64,000 nt of DNA from Boletus sp. NGJ. Taxonomy: Eukaryota; Basidiomycota; Agaricomycetes; Boletales; Boletaceae. This document shows positions 34,152 to 46,035 of this stretch, one piece after another. Position numbers and translations under genes: made by a program. The stretch spans positions 1-64,000 of the forward strand of contig JAGTXK010000110.1 of the NCBI GenBank assembly GCA_019096195.1, written 5' to 3'. The notes beneath the pieces are model-generated. The model was given only the letters and a program-made list of their open reading frames with translations, had not been told where the DNA came from and made no database searches. The first letter of the stretch is position 1. Every line of letters starts with the position of its first letter.

Positions 34152-34721
34152 TGTTAAAAATGGACAACTCTGATGAAACTCCAAAGGACCGGAGTTGCTT
34201 GAGGGTGTCGGGACTTGGCTTCACCTTATGTGGTGCACCCTTGCTTGAGTCCAATGTCCTGGATTTCAAAGATGTAGGAGGATCAGAGGTTTGGATTCAA
34301 TGTAGTCAAATGTCAAGTCAAGCAGAGGGTTGGAGTGAGTTGTCGAGACTCAGACGGGAGACAGGAGGAGTGTTCAGAGTTGATATTTGAACTGACTTTA
34401 CAGGAGTAGTACAGAGGGTTTATATATGATTGGAACGAAGGTATTAGTAACAGAGTTCATAAGATGTAATGAGTAACGGGATGGAGATGGGACCTCGCTG
34501 GAGCAGTGCTCCTAAGCAAGACAGACACTGGGTTGGAGACAACTATAAGGCAGGACCAGGATGGACGAAGAAGCATAGGTTATGTACAAAAGGAGAAGTA
34601 TGAATACTATAGTGAAGGTGTTACAAGTCCAAGGGTATGAGGATGTACTCTAAGGGAGAACGCACTGGAGTTATGAACAGAGTGCCAGAGTTGGACTTGT
34701 CAAATTACATGGGATATGACA
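34152..34721 (-). repeat. 3' LTR of Gypsy C
   Basis: 570 bp, TGTTAAAAATGG...GGATATGACA on the plus strand. The adjacent GTATCCCCCTCTT is the complement of the purine tract. Confidence 0.93.
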
Positions 34722-34899
34722 GTATCCCCCTCTTAGGCCTGAACCCCTGAAGGCCTAGGCAAGAGACAATGTGAAGTGAAGAAAATTGGAGTGGAGGAAA
34801 AAATCGGAGTCCAAAAAAAGGATATAAAGGGTGAAGGTGTGCCCCGGTCAATTCCGCATTACCCTTATTCTCTACCATATCTGACCTCAACAACATCAA

Positions 34900-35682
34900 G
34901 AAGTGGTCCAATGAGCACATCACAGAGAACAAGGATGATGACAAGGAGGTCAGCACAGCCAAGTATGCCAAACGGTGGAGACAAGTGTGGGCCCGGAAAG
35001 AGGAGGCAGAGTGGAGGGCACATGGGGAGGCTGAGCAGAAGGCACATGAGGAGGAAGAGAAGGTGCACCGTGAGGCTGAGGAGGAGGCCATATGCAGGGT
35101 GAGTCATTTTAACCGGAGTTTGACAAAACTAACCAGACTTCACAGGTGGAGGAGGTTAGGGTGCATCAAAGCATCAAACAGGGGAAGAAGAGGGAGGCAG
35201 CAGAGCAGTCATGCATCCGCTGTGACAACCGGAGCCTTGAGTGCGTGCTTGGCCCCAGGAAGTCTAAGTCGTGTGTCGAGTGCCATGATGCGAAGGTGAA
35301 GTGCGAGCAGCCTGGCAAGGAGCAGCCAGAGAAGTGGAAGAAGAAGCGGAGGGTGGGGACCAGCGAGGCAGGGCCTAGTGGCTCCAATATGGATGAAGCA
35401 GCACTGGGGGTGCTACTGGGGCTAACAGAGATCCTTCGGGAGATCCGGGATGCCCTGAGGTCCCAGAACAGGCATTTGGAGTGGCAAAACATGCTGCTAG
35501 AGCACCTGGTCAACCTGAAGGTGGAGGAGGTGTATGGGAGTGGGGGGTCAGGCTCAGAGGAGATAGGGGAAGTGGAAGTGGAAGAGGTGGAGAAGGAGTT
35601 GGCGGAGTTGGCCGCAGAGGAAATCGAGGAGAGAAGTGAGGAGACAGAGGAGAATGAAGGAGAGGAGAAGGAAATACTGTAG
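34900..35682 (+). other. antisense ORF of Gypsy C: coiled-coil plus Zn(II)2Cys6-type cluster
   Basis: Lies on the strand opposite to the element, between its chromodomain and 3' LTR. The first exon (ending 35,098) encodes a Glu/Arg/Lys/Ala-rich helix (WARKEEAEWRAHGEAEQKAH). A 47-bp GT-AG intron (35,099-35,145, branch-like CTAAC) keeps the frame. The second exon (35,146-35,682) has C-x2-C-x6-C-x9-C-x2-C-x6-C (CIRCDNRSLEC and CVECHDAKVKC), the spacing of the fungal GAL4-type binuclear zinc cluster. A Leu-rich helix (LLGLTEILREIRDALRSQN) and a strongly acidic tail follow. It ends just before a poly-T tract. The start codon was not resolved. I recall such antisense ORFs in mushroom Gypsy elements; the function is unknown, and transcriptional self-control is a guess. 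Confidence 0.7.
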
Positions 35683-38600
35683 TGTAGTGTAGTCCTCTTT
35701 TTTTTTTTTTCTTCAATGTATTCCCTTGTCTGATCATGTGGAGTGAGGTCCAGGCTTATCCAGATAGCAGGTGTGATAGTCCAAGACGAGTTTGGAAGCA
35801 TGACCGAGCTCAGTGGCTAACAATCAAGAAGTCTCTTCATCTGTCCCTTCATAACCAGACCAATGGACAAGGTATAGGAGTTTGCAGTTCTGGCGACATT
35901 GATCTATCTTGGAATTAAGGATTTTCGAAACTTCATACTCTGGTTCGCTATCTACTTCAACCGGAGGTGGCGGAGATTGTACCCGGTTAGATATTGTGTT
36001 GGGTACAGAGGGTTCTAATTGTGAGACATGAAAGACTGGATGAACAGACTTCATTGACTCAGGGAGTCGGAGTGTGAAGGAGTGAGAGCCTGCCTGCACG
36101 ATGATTGGGTAGGGCCCTAGGTTCTTCTCGAAGAGTTTCTTCGAAGGTCTAGTGGAGCAGAAGTACTTGGCTTTCATGAAGACCGGGTCACCAACTTTGA
36201 AGTCTAGTGCTGGAGATCGCCTAGCATCTGTGGGTCCTTGGTAATGCTTTTGGGTGGCAGCCATCTCTTCACAGAGGTATTCATGGAGGGAATCAAGGTC
36301 GACAGAGTATTCGTGGGCTTTAGCGGAGGTGAGGTCATGCTCGGAATATACTGTAACGTTGGGATGATAGCCTTTATTGGCAAAGAACAGGGAGACACCA
36401 GTAGTAGCACTCGAAGCATTGTTGTATGTGAACTCTGCTAACAGGAGGAGTTTGGACCAGTTGTCTTGCTGGTAGTTGCAATACATGCGGAGGTACTGTT
36501 CAAGTGTCTGGTTCATCTGTTCTGTCTAACTGTCTCCTTCGGGATAATAACTGGAGGTAAAGTGGAGGTGGATGTCAAGAGGTTTTCCAAGCGAGCAGAA
36601 GAAATGGGAGACGAATTCCAAACCTCAATCGGAGGTGATGTGAGAGGGAACTCCGTGCTTAGAAAAGACATGGAGTAGGAATAGTTTTGCCAAGTCCAGG
36701 GATGTTACCATGTCATATGTCAGGATGAAAATGCACTGTTTGGATAATCGGTCTATGATGACGAGGATAGCAGTAAATCCAGAGGACGAGGGGAGTTGCT
36801 CAATGAAATTCATAAAGATGGAATTCCACGGCTTCTCTGGGATGGGGAGTTGTTTCAACAACCCATAGGGTCGGTGTCTTGGAACCTTTGTATGGGTGCA
36901 AGTGGTGCAGGAGGAGACGTATTCTTTGACAAATGTCCTTATCCTTGGCCAGGTGTATTTGCGGCATACAAGTTCTAATGTCCGATTTTGGCCGAAATGT
37001 CCGGAAAGGGGATGGTTGTGTTTGTACCAGAGGACTTGGAGTTGGAGGTCATTGGCATCAGGGACATAGATGTGCTTGTTGAGACAGAGGAAGCCGTCTT
37101 CGTCAACTGACCAGCGTGAGTCCAGATCGGAAGAGGATATATGTAGTTTGGCGAGTGGGTCGGAAGGGAGTGCAGATAGGATGTCGCTGTGGAGTTGCTC
37201 TATATCAAACAGGGTGCTAGCCCAGAGTACTGGAGCTGCAAGATAAGTAGCATGGAGGGAAGAAGTGAGCTGTTTCTGTGTAAAGATGGGGTGGAAATTA
37301 TGCAGATTGACGCAAGCATAGTCTTTATCCCCCTCTTTGGGATAGACATCCCAGCATCTAGTGAGGGCATCAGGTTTCATGCCAAGTCATCCAGGGCGAA
37401 AGCAGACAATCATGTGGAATTGGGAGAGGAACTCTGACCACTGGGCTTGCCGGCAGGTCAGGAGTTTCAAAGTGGCAAAGTACTCCAGGTTCTTGTGGTC
37501 GGTGACGACGTCAATCAGGGTGCTGGAGCCTTCAAGATAGTGCCACCAAGCCTGGAAAGACTTGTGGATGGTGAGGAGCTCCTTATCATGAGTGTCATAG
37601 TTGAGCTCTGGAGCAGTGAGCATCCGTGAAAAGAAGGCAATGGGCCAGAGTTCTTCATCCAAACAATGGATGGAAAGAATCCCAGCGATGGCATAGTCAG
37701 AGGCATTGGTTTCTATGATCATTGGAGCATTGGAAGCCCAATGGGTAAGGATGGGAGTGGTGGTGAAGGCTTCCTTTAGTGAAAGGAAGGCAGATCGACA
37801 GTCATCTCTGAAGACCTAAGGAATACCCTTGTGGGTCAACCAGGTTAGCAGAATAACGATGTCGGAGTAATTGGCGATGAAACACCAGTAGAAGTTGGTG
37901 AATCCAAGGAAGGATTGGATGTTCTTGACTTTACGAGGTTCTGGCCAGTCCTACATAGCTTTGACTTTGTCCGAAGACATTGTAAGGCCAGAGGGAGTGA
38001 TGATGTAGCTGAGGTACTCCATAATGTTGGTGGACCATTTGCATTTCTCAGGTTTTGCATACAGGCCATATTTGCGGAGTTATCAGAGGACTTCCCAGAC
38101 ATATTCTCTGTGAGCAGTTTTATCCACGGAGAAGATCAGGATGTCATCCAGGTAGACAATCACACTAACATCTAAAAGATCTGCAAAAACGGTGTTGACA
38201 AACTGTTGAAAAGCCGCAGGGGCATTGGTAAGGCTGAACAGCATTACCAGCCACTCATAGGAGCCATAGTGCATTCAGAAAGACGTTTTCCATTCGTCTC
38301 CATCGGCAATGCGGACCAAGTGATAGGCATGCCAGAGATCGATCTTGGTGTAAATCTTAGTGCGGCTCAGAGCATCTAGGAGGTCGGAGATACGGGGGAG
38401 TGGGTAGCAGTCTTTCTTTGTGATCTTGTTAAGTTCTCGGAAGTCAACACAAAGACGGAGTGAACCGTCCTTTTTGCGGATGAAGAGGACTGGGGCAGCG
38501 TGGGTGGAGGAAGAGGGTCTGATGAAGCCCATGGCTAGGTGCTCATCAAGGAAAGCATGGAGAGAGCCAAGTTTGGAGGTGTGTGGTTCCCAAGGGAGGA

Positions 38601-40831
38601 GAGGCTTCTTCTTTCAGGTTGATCTTCATATCATATTCCCAGTGCAGAGCAAGCTAGGAAGCTTTGCTCTTGCTGAAAACATCTGGGAAGTCATGATATT
38701 CTGGAGGAACGCCGGAAAAATTGACTGGTTCTAGGGGAGTGATGGAAGTGGAGCGGAGATTGCTCTCCTGGGGACAGAGTTGCAAGCTGAATTGGATGGA
38801 GCCCTCAAGGCGACAAGCTAGTGTGAATGCTGGTGCACTAATGAGTGCGATGGGTGGAGCTTTGTGGTCGGAGAAATGTGGTGGATCGGGTGGGGTGTCA
38901 GCTGGAGGAAGGGATTCCGGAGGCTGTGGAGGGGAGCTTGGGGTTGCTGGCAAATGCTGCTCAGATGAATGGAACGTGATACTGCTCATAACCCAGTCAA
39001 TCAACAGATTGTGGCAGGTGAGCCAGTTATGTCCTAGAATAATGGAACAGGCGGAGTCCAGCAGAGTGATGTAGAAAGTTGTCAGGGTGATGTCACCAGT
39101 TGTGAAGCAGACTGAGAGGTTAGTGGCTCAGGTGATTGTGCTATTGGTAGTTCTGTCAAAGAGACAGAGTTGGAGCGGAGGGACAGGGTAGGTTGAAAGT
39201 TCATTTTTATTTACAAAAGTAGTATCTATGAAACAATTGGAGGAGCCTGAATCTACAAGCACAGAAAAGGGTGGAATTGGGTAGGAGACTAAGGAGACAG
39301 AGGGCATGAGGGATTTAGGGTTGGAAAGAGCAGACACGTTGAGGTGAATCTCCTTAGCTGCACATGTGGATTCAACACAACCTCCAGTCTGTGCGGAGTT
39401 ATGGAGGTCGCAGATTATTTTTTTGCCTCCAAAGTGGAGACTTCCAGTTTGGTTTTCAGAGTTGTGGTCACAGTGCAATCCTTGGATGTGCTGGAGGTTG
39501 ACTTTAAGGACAGTCCTTTGCCATGTGACTGGCTTGGCCACAGAACATACAGAACTTGTTGTCGAACCTGTGCTTTCTTTCATCCAAAGTGAGCTTGCCG
39601 TCTTTCCCTAATTTGGATGACAAGTCTGGCTTCAGATGGGCAGAGGTGGTAGCTCCTTTGCCTTTGGACTCCTTGGAGTCCTTGGCACTATTAGAGGGGC
39701 ACGGAGAGGATGATGCAGTGGGGGTGGATGGTTTCAGGGTGGAGGATGGGGTCGACACTTTAGTCTGCCTACTAACTTCTGACTTGCACTTCCAATAGCG
39801 CGCATCAATGGCGTGTGCGAGGCTTCAGAGTTCGGAGAGCATTGGGGGTTTTCCAACCCATGATATCTCATCCTTGATGTGGTCTGGCAGACCGTTATAG
39901 AAGTGGTGTCGAAGGGCATCTTCTCTGTAACCGTGGACTTGCGAAGCGATCCGGTTGAATTCGACCATGTACTTGTTGATGTGATGGGTATCCTTCATCG
40001 ACAAGTGGTCAAGCTGGTGCTCTGCATCTCCGACGGGGTCATGCAGACCAAAGTTGGTCTGGAGCTCTAGGACAAACTCTTTAAAGTTGTCCATCCAGAG
40101 TGGACGGAAAGTGGGATCTTCCATCTGGAGGAGGTCTGGTTCGAACCACTCCAGAGCCATGCCCTTTAGGTAGGACTGTGCAAACGTGACTTTAGCGTGG
40201 TCTGTCCTGAAAGCCTTTAGGCGGTCTTGAAAGTTAAGTTCACACTAAACCAGGAAGACCTGGAGTTTGTGGGGCTCAGTCCCATCAAACTGGTCCGGTT
40301 CCCAGACCTTAGTGCATGGAGTGTGATCAAAGGGATGATGCGTGGAGCGAGCAAGGCCTTTGATGGCATCAGCAAGCAGTGCAAGAGTGTCTCGCAGGAC
40401 GTGCTCATTGTCAGAGTCTGAGGGAGTGTCATCGTTGGGGAAGTTGGGATCATCATCTGATGGGTCATCTCTGGGGAAGTCCAGGATGTCGTCGTTTGGA
40501 AAGAGGGCAGCCTGCACTCGTTGACTTGAGTGTCGGCTTGTGAGTGGGGAGGTGGTGGAGTCATTGTCAGTGGGTAACTTGATGATGCGCGCTCCTGGAG
40601 TAGGAGACTCCAGGAGTGGTCGCAACTGAGAGGCAGAGGTGGGAGTTCGTCAAGCAGAGAAACTTCGGAACTGGTCGACAAGTTCTGGGCCTTGCCAACT
40701 GCTGCTGAATGCACCCAATAGGTTGTAACGTGGGGATGCAGAGGGGTTTGGCCAATGGTGTGAGTCTGGGATCTAGTAGTACATGTAGCCATATTGTGAG
40801 AGACTCATTGCAAGTGGGAGTTCGAATATAC

Positions 40832-41401
40832 TGTTAAGAACAGACAACTCCAATGAAACTCCAAAGGACTGGAGTTGCTTGAGGGTGTTGGGACTTGGCT
40901 TCACCTTATGTGGTGCACCCTTGCTTGAGTCCAATGTCCCAGACTTCAAAGATGTAGGAGGATCAGAGGTTTGGACTCAATGTAGTCAAACGTCAAGTCG
41001 AGCAGAGGGTCGGAGTGAGTTGTTGAGACTCAGACAGGAGACAGGAGGAGTGTTCAGAGTTGATATTTGAACTGACTTTACAGGAGTAGTACAGAGGGTT
41101 TATATATGATTGGAACGAAGGTATTAGTAATGGAGTTCATAAGGTGTAATGAGTAATGGGATGGAGATGGGACCTTGCTGAAGCAGTGCTCCTAAGCAAG
41201 ACAGACACTGGGTTGGAGACAACTATAAGGCAGGACTAGGATGGATGAAGAAGCATAGGTTATATATGAAAGGAGAAGTATGAATACTATAGTGAGGGTG
41301 TTACAAGTCCGAGGGTATGAGAATGTACTCTGAGGGAGAACACACTGGAGTTATGGACAGAGTGCCAGAGTTGGACTTGTCAAATTACACAGGATATGAC
41401 A
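40832..41401 (-). repeat. 5' LTR of Gypsy C
   Basis: 570 bp, TGTTAAGAACAG...GGATATGACA on the plus strand. It ends 118 bp from the stop codon of the eqolisin gene, so the element is the first thing downstream of that gene. Confidence 0.93.
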
Positions 41402-41519
41402 GGTGGTCATTATCCTCCAATACAAAACAAACTTCATTACCCCTTTCCTAGACCAGTGCAGGACTAGTGTCATTGACAACAAGTCCTGTTCGGTGTATAT
41501 ACAATCATGATTGCAAGGT

Positions 41520-42444
41520 CTAACCAATCAAATTTCCGATATACTGGATAGTAATGTTATCTCCATTGATGGCGACGAGTGTAAAAACTTTGTTGTTTTG
41601 CACAATGTCGGCGATGTAAGCATCAGAGTCGGACGGGGTGTGCTTTTTGCCATCAGGGCCAATGGCGAATGCGTTAGTGATGGTTATGCTGTTAAAGTCC
41701 ACGAGGGGTCCCATGACACCGCCCACCAAATGATCTTCGACGATCCACTCAGCACTCTCCAAGCAAAGAGCAGTAGAAGAGTTGCCTTGAAGGTACGCGT
41801 AGACAATCTGGTTGGTGGTGTGATTCTCTATGACCGCCACACCAGAAGTCGTACTGTCAGCGGTGACGGTGGCCGTGATAACGTCACCAAAATGGATACT
41901 GATATATGAATCCGGGAAAGGTATGCTCAATCCAGGGTACCACTCGTACCAAGCTATCCAATGCACAAATAATGAAAACCAATTCAGACTGAAAGTTCGA
42001 GATCTCTCACCTTCATACTGGACCTGATTCTGAGTGATCGTGAAGTCAATACCAGTCTGGAGGATAGCTTGCGAGCAGGTGGAACTTCCGTCGATACCAA
42101 CCCAAACAGAGGAAGAAGCGTCGTTGCCCGTAACATTGGGGACCGTGAAGGTACCACCGACAATGCTGAAAGTTCCCTGTCGGCAAAAAAAAAAGATATC
42201 AAGCACGATTGAGGACCATGGGGATGATACGAACGGTACTATCAGCCAAGACAACGCCACCCCAGTTTAAGGTGCCCACTACGGGGGGAGGGCCAGCATA
42301 CGACGCAACACGACTGAGAGGTTGCGACTGACGAATCTTGTCACGGCGAGCAAGGCGATCCCCTAATCCTAATCGAGAGAAAGAAACAGCTAAAGCCGCA
42401 GAGGCGAGCAGAAGGTTGCTGAGAAGGGCGAACTTGGAGATCAT
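41520..42444 (-). CDS. secreted glutamic peptidase, eqolisin family (peptidase G1)
   Basis: Three exons: 42,444-42,235, 42,176-42,011 and 41,953-41,520, total 810 nt, 269 codons plus stop. Introns are 58 bp (donor GTTCGT, acceptor TTTTTTGCCGACAG) and 57 bp (GTGAGA...ATAG). The start Met opens a signal peptide (MISKFALLSNLLLASAALAV), followed by a short propeptide and the mature start YAGPPPVVGTLNWGGVVL. Eqolisin hallmarks: FTVPNV, SSVWVGIDGSSTCSQAILQT with the catalytic Gln in ILQTG, AWYEWYP exactly across the second splice junction, and CLESAEWIVEDHL carrying the catalytic Glu. Length and order match the family, which acts outside the cell at acid pH. No break was seen. The gene reads toward the 5' LTR of Gypsy C only 118 bp beyond its stop, so its terminator may lie in or next to that LTR. 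Confidence 0.92.
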
Positions 42445-43983
42445 GGTGTGGGTGGTGGAGCTATGAATCGTTGGTACGAGAGCCTCAGAGAGAGAGAGAG
42501 ATCATCCTACAACCTTTGTACGCTCGGTAAACGTCATGATGTCCTCTTGACATGGCATTCATAATACTGAAACACTGATCCAGGTACAGGCCCGTGACGT
42601 GGGTGGGTTATCTGAACAGCTCCAAATGTTGCCAGAAAAACACTGTAAACATTGGGTCAACGCATGGATACTGGATGTAGCCGTACCCAGTACTGCTGTA
42701 TCGGCGGCGCTGTTCAACACGCTAATTGTTCGACGTGCATGCCATGAAGTGGTCACTGTATTCCTGGACCGGATAGGAGAGGGGGGAGAGAGATAGGAAT
42801 AATAAGGGTCTAAATCCGAATGTGTGTGTCACCAGTGACCAGATGATCAGGGACCGGTCATTCTATTGTTAATTTTCTGTCACGGTGTGGCGCGGAATGA
42901 TGTTTATGCGGTTGTTGAACGTTGAACGTTGAATGTTGAATGTTGAATGTTGAATGTTCGAACTTGTTATTGTCCGAACTGCCAGTTTGTCTAAACGACC
43001 GGCCGTACGTATGCCGCTCCGTCCTCGACTAAAATCTGATTTTTATATAATATCGATCATCGCGTATGGTTGTTTCCCTGTTTTCACAAATAACATCGCA
43101 CAGTTGGTGGAGCAATTCCAGTTCCTCACCCTCACCTACGCATTCACTGTCGTACACAACGCGCTTCCATCACAGGGCGCTTCTCGGCTTACTACGTCTA
43201 TGGCGAATGTCGTTGTCCTCATGTCTTTTTGTTGTTCGAACGTATTGCGCGTCTGCGTCAAGACATCCGGCTCGTCGATTTAGATGCTCCATGTCGGGTC
43301 GAGGGGCGGTGTGTATCTATGTACGATAAATTGTGTGTACAGTTGGTTGACGTGAATCATATTTCTTGTGTCCGTATACTTGTGGGGCCAGGGGTGCCCG
43401 GAGGGCGGTGGAATGATATAAAAGGTACTTTTGAACGTTTGAACAATCACGGTAGTAGTAGTTCACCAGTTCCGACTCGTTGGATGTCACAACGCCGTTA
43501 CCCCATTTTCAAGTTGCATGACATGCGGTTACCGTGGCCTGGGCCACGGTAATCACAATACCTCTCTTATGATTAAAGTTATTTATGCAAGACCGTCCCC
43601 TACCCCAGCTAGTATGTCGCACGGGACTCGGCGGGAGAGCATGGATGCCAACATCCGAAGACAAATATCTTGCAGTTTGTAGACCATGTCGTTCTCGAGA
43701 GCTACCTACCCACGGATGAGTACAAGGTAGTAACCGAGGCAGCTGCGGCGGCGGTCCGAACGCGGTGATGCAGACACAAGAGGTTTATTTAGACCAACAT
43801 GAATATCCTTGCTGTAAAAACGTGTAATATCTCAAACGACCCGAGAATCTCAGATCCTTGCATAATCGATCCATCATACAACACGCGTGGCGTCCAGCTG
43901 GCCGAGACCCTCCTGGAACTTGTGGCTTGCATATGACCAGCATAGGCTCCCACCACAGTGACATGAGACAGTGGAACACTAGT
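42445..43983. other. intergenic, including the eqolisin upstream region
   Basis: About 1.5 kb between the eqolisin start and the P450 3' end. It holds a short (AG)n run at 42,489-42,502 and the TTGAATG repeat below. Overlapping plus-strand frames at 42,954-43,552 have no recognisable motif and are probably chance. No RNA gene was found. Confidence 0.5.
42913..42960 (+). repeat. TTGAA(C/T)G short tandem repeat
   Basis: Six to seven tandem copies of a 7-mer, GTTGAACGTTGAATG type, in the region upstream of the eqolisin gene. Confidence 0.8.
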
Positions 43984-46035
43984 TTAATCACGCAACAAGG
44001 CCACGACCTTTGCAGACCTAGCGGTGATCCGGCATTGAAATGGCTTCAGATGGCTAGGAGTATTCAAAAACCGGTGTCACCCATGCATATGTAGAAGAGG
44101 CGACGGACATCATAAGAAAGCACTCACGAAATCGATCCCGAGGTGGCTTCGACGTTTGGGATGACTTCGACACCGCCTACGACGTCCTCTGAAATCTCGA
44201 GTATGGCAAGAGACATGGCAACTGAGATGAAGAGGGATGCTTCTGCAAAGTGATAACCTAAGAGAGAAGGCATGTCAACTCATCGTTCGAATCTGAACAG
44301 GGTCAGATCTTACCTGGGCAGATCCTAGCGTGGTAGAGACAGTTAGTATGCCTTCGCTGCCTTGCATTATGGGAATAGATAACGTATCTTACCTCCTTCC
44401 GAACCCAAAGCAGACATTGTGAGGATCAGGTTGAGGTGTCTCGCCGAGGAATCGTTCAGGGCAGAAGACTCCAGGACCTGGATATGTGGACTTGTCATGA
44501 AGAATTGCCCTGCGTGCACGTTCAATGGGGAGTTGTTTGTTGTGTGTGTATATATTTATGTATTCACGAATACAGTGAGGCCAGCAAAATACTCACCATG
44601 CGTTTCCAATAATGTGCGATCCTTTTGGGATGAGAAACCCTTCATAATAAAATGTCTTCCGTCGCGACGTGGGGTACAGCTTTTGCTCCATGAGCACAGT
44701 TGAAGACAACATCAGGTGCGAACACGGTACCTAGGGGTGTAACAGAGTGCCATCGAAGGACTTCTTTGCAGACCGCATTGATATAAGGAAGAGAATCCTG
44801 GTCTTTGAAACAGGGCAACCTCTCGCTGCCAACTACAGCATCCAGCTCTGCCTGTGCTTTGGCTTGAACTTCAGGGAACAATACCATTGCGAGAAAGATG
44901 AATGGCGGAGACGACCTGTAGATGAGGTCGATCAGTGCATACATGACTTCCTGGGATAAGAGGGTGTACCGTGTCCGATCCGCCTACGAAAAGATATCAA
45001 GACGGGAGAGAGACTCTTGAGAATTACACTTGCCAAGATAGACAGTCAGGGAAGTCCACATAATGAGATCTTCCTCCTCTAGACTCGCCCCTCCTTCCAA
45101 AAGTGTGGACGAAAAGGACGGAATCGCTGTACCCCCCGCGTGGCGCAACGTGAGATATGCTAGCAGAGAAGCTATAACCCTACCATTTGCTCCACCACAT
45201 ATTGGTGAGGCCTCAGAATTGTTTCCATCAAATGTTGATGATATTTTTTTGCATCCTGGAGGAAGCCTGTACCAGGGAGCCATTCTGGGAGAAATCGTAC
45301 TATAAATCACTTGAACATACATTCACAATAAAGGGTGTTTAAGCTTAGCCTTACGAGCAGGGATAAGGTCCACCAGGTATGCGGCAGGAGCTGCAACGCG
45401 CGAAACCATGAACATGGTCATTCTTCTCTTGCACGGTATACCCATAGGGAAAGTTTCGCTACAGCGTGCACTTACGAACGTATATGACTCAGCAGACCGG
45501 CGGGTCTCCCCTCTTCGATCGAGTTGAATACCGCAGTGCTATTCCTGGATCCGAACAAACGGTAGAGGAGCTTGCGATATTGCCGGTTGAACCGATCATT
45601 GTAGTTAATAAAGAGGATACCTTTACTACAACCGACCAAGTCGGATGCCATGGTCAAGGTCTATCCGAACATTTGATGCTCTGTTTCTCGAGTACCGCCA
45701 AGATGGCTCTGGACGAGTTCAGAATGACATAGCACGTTCCCAGCATGGTTATAGTGATGTCATTAGAATGACTTGTCAAGATGAAGGGGAAGTGCGTTCC
45801 GTATTTTCTACCCAAAGCTGTAAAAGCCTCCCGGGTTTTCTCGGTAGATATCCGGAAGAGGCTCCCAATCACTGGCCACCCAGTAGGTCCAGGTGGAAGT
45901 GGACTGGAACGTCTCGAATCAAGCAGCCGTTTGATAAGGTAAACCCGCGAGGAGGCAGACATCGAGGAAAGATACTGCTTGGGCCATTGAAGACGAGGGG
46001 GCGCTGGATAGCGAAAAACCTTGGGTCGAGATCAT
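43984..46035 (-). pseudogene. cytochrome P450 (microsomal, basidiomycete multigene type), pseudogene
   Basis: P450 order is complete: hydrophobic anchor (about 45,987-45,945), PLPPGPTGWPVIG (near 45,900), NDRFNRQYRKLLYRLFG (near 45,580), HAGGTAIPSFSSTLLEG (near 45,130), I-helix region with GSDT (near 44,975, after a likely GC-AG intron), [22 protein letters not shown] (ExxR, near 44,770), CPERFLGE (PERF, near 44,450), FGFGRR spliced to ICPG (haem Cys, 44,400-44,320), and the tail HLKPFQCRITARS, stopping at 43,984. At least four single-base frame changes (near 45,945, 45,650, 44,897 and 44,648) and a probable deletion of about 20 codons near 45,430 break it. Remaining introns are short and canonical. 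Family detail (O-methylsterigmatocystin oxidoreductase-like) is from memory and weak. The flanking genes show no such damage, so sequencing error is less likely than real decay. Confidence 0.85.

Larger units (their letters stand above)
34152..41401 (-). mobile_element. Ty3/Gypsy chromovirus C with antisense Zn2Cys6 ORF, broken
   Basis: A 7,250-bp LTR-to-LTR element on the minus strand with target duplication GGTGG (34,147-34,151 and 41,402-41,406). From its 5' end: LTR, gag about 40,790-39,825 (MALEWFEPDLLQ), CCHC knuckle near 39,540 (CMFCGQASHMAKDC), aspartic protease near 39,250 (VLVDSGSSNCFID), reverse transcriptase about 38,530-38,090 ([11 protein letters not shown]), RNase H about 37,720-37,390, integrase about 37,000-36,200 (H-C finger SSCTTCTHTK), chromodomain about 35,960-35,830 (LYLVHWSGYEG), purine tract 34,722-34,735, 3' LTR. 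Several breaks. The LTRs differ at about 35 of 570 positions (94%), and every difference I counted is a transition, so the clock age may be overstated. Confidence 0.93.

Noticed and set aside
35166-35801. 211-codon minus-strand Ser-rich ORF in Gypsy C
   Set aside because: Shadow of the plus-strand acidic Zn2Cys6 ORF (Glu-rich codons read as Ser/Pro on the other strand).
42954-43552. Overlapping plus-strand ORFs upstream of the eqolisin gene
   Set aside because: Short frames in three phases without motifs; probably chance in moderately GC-rich DNA.
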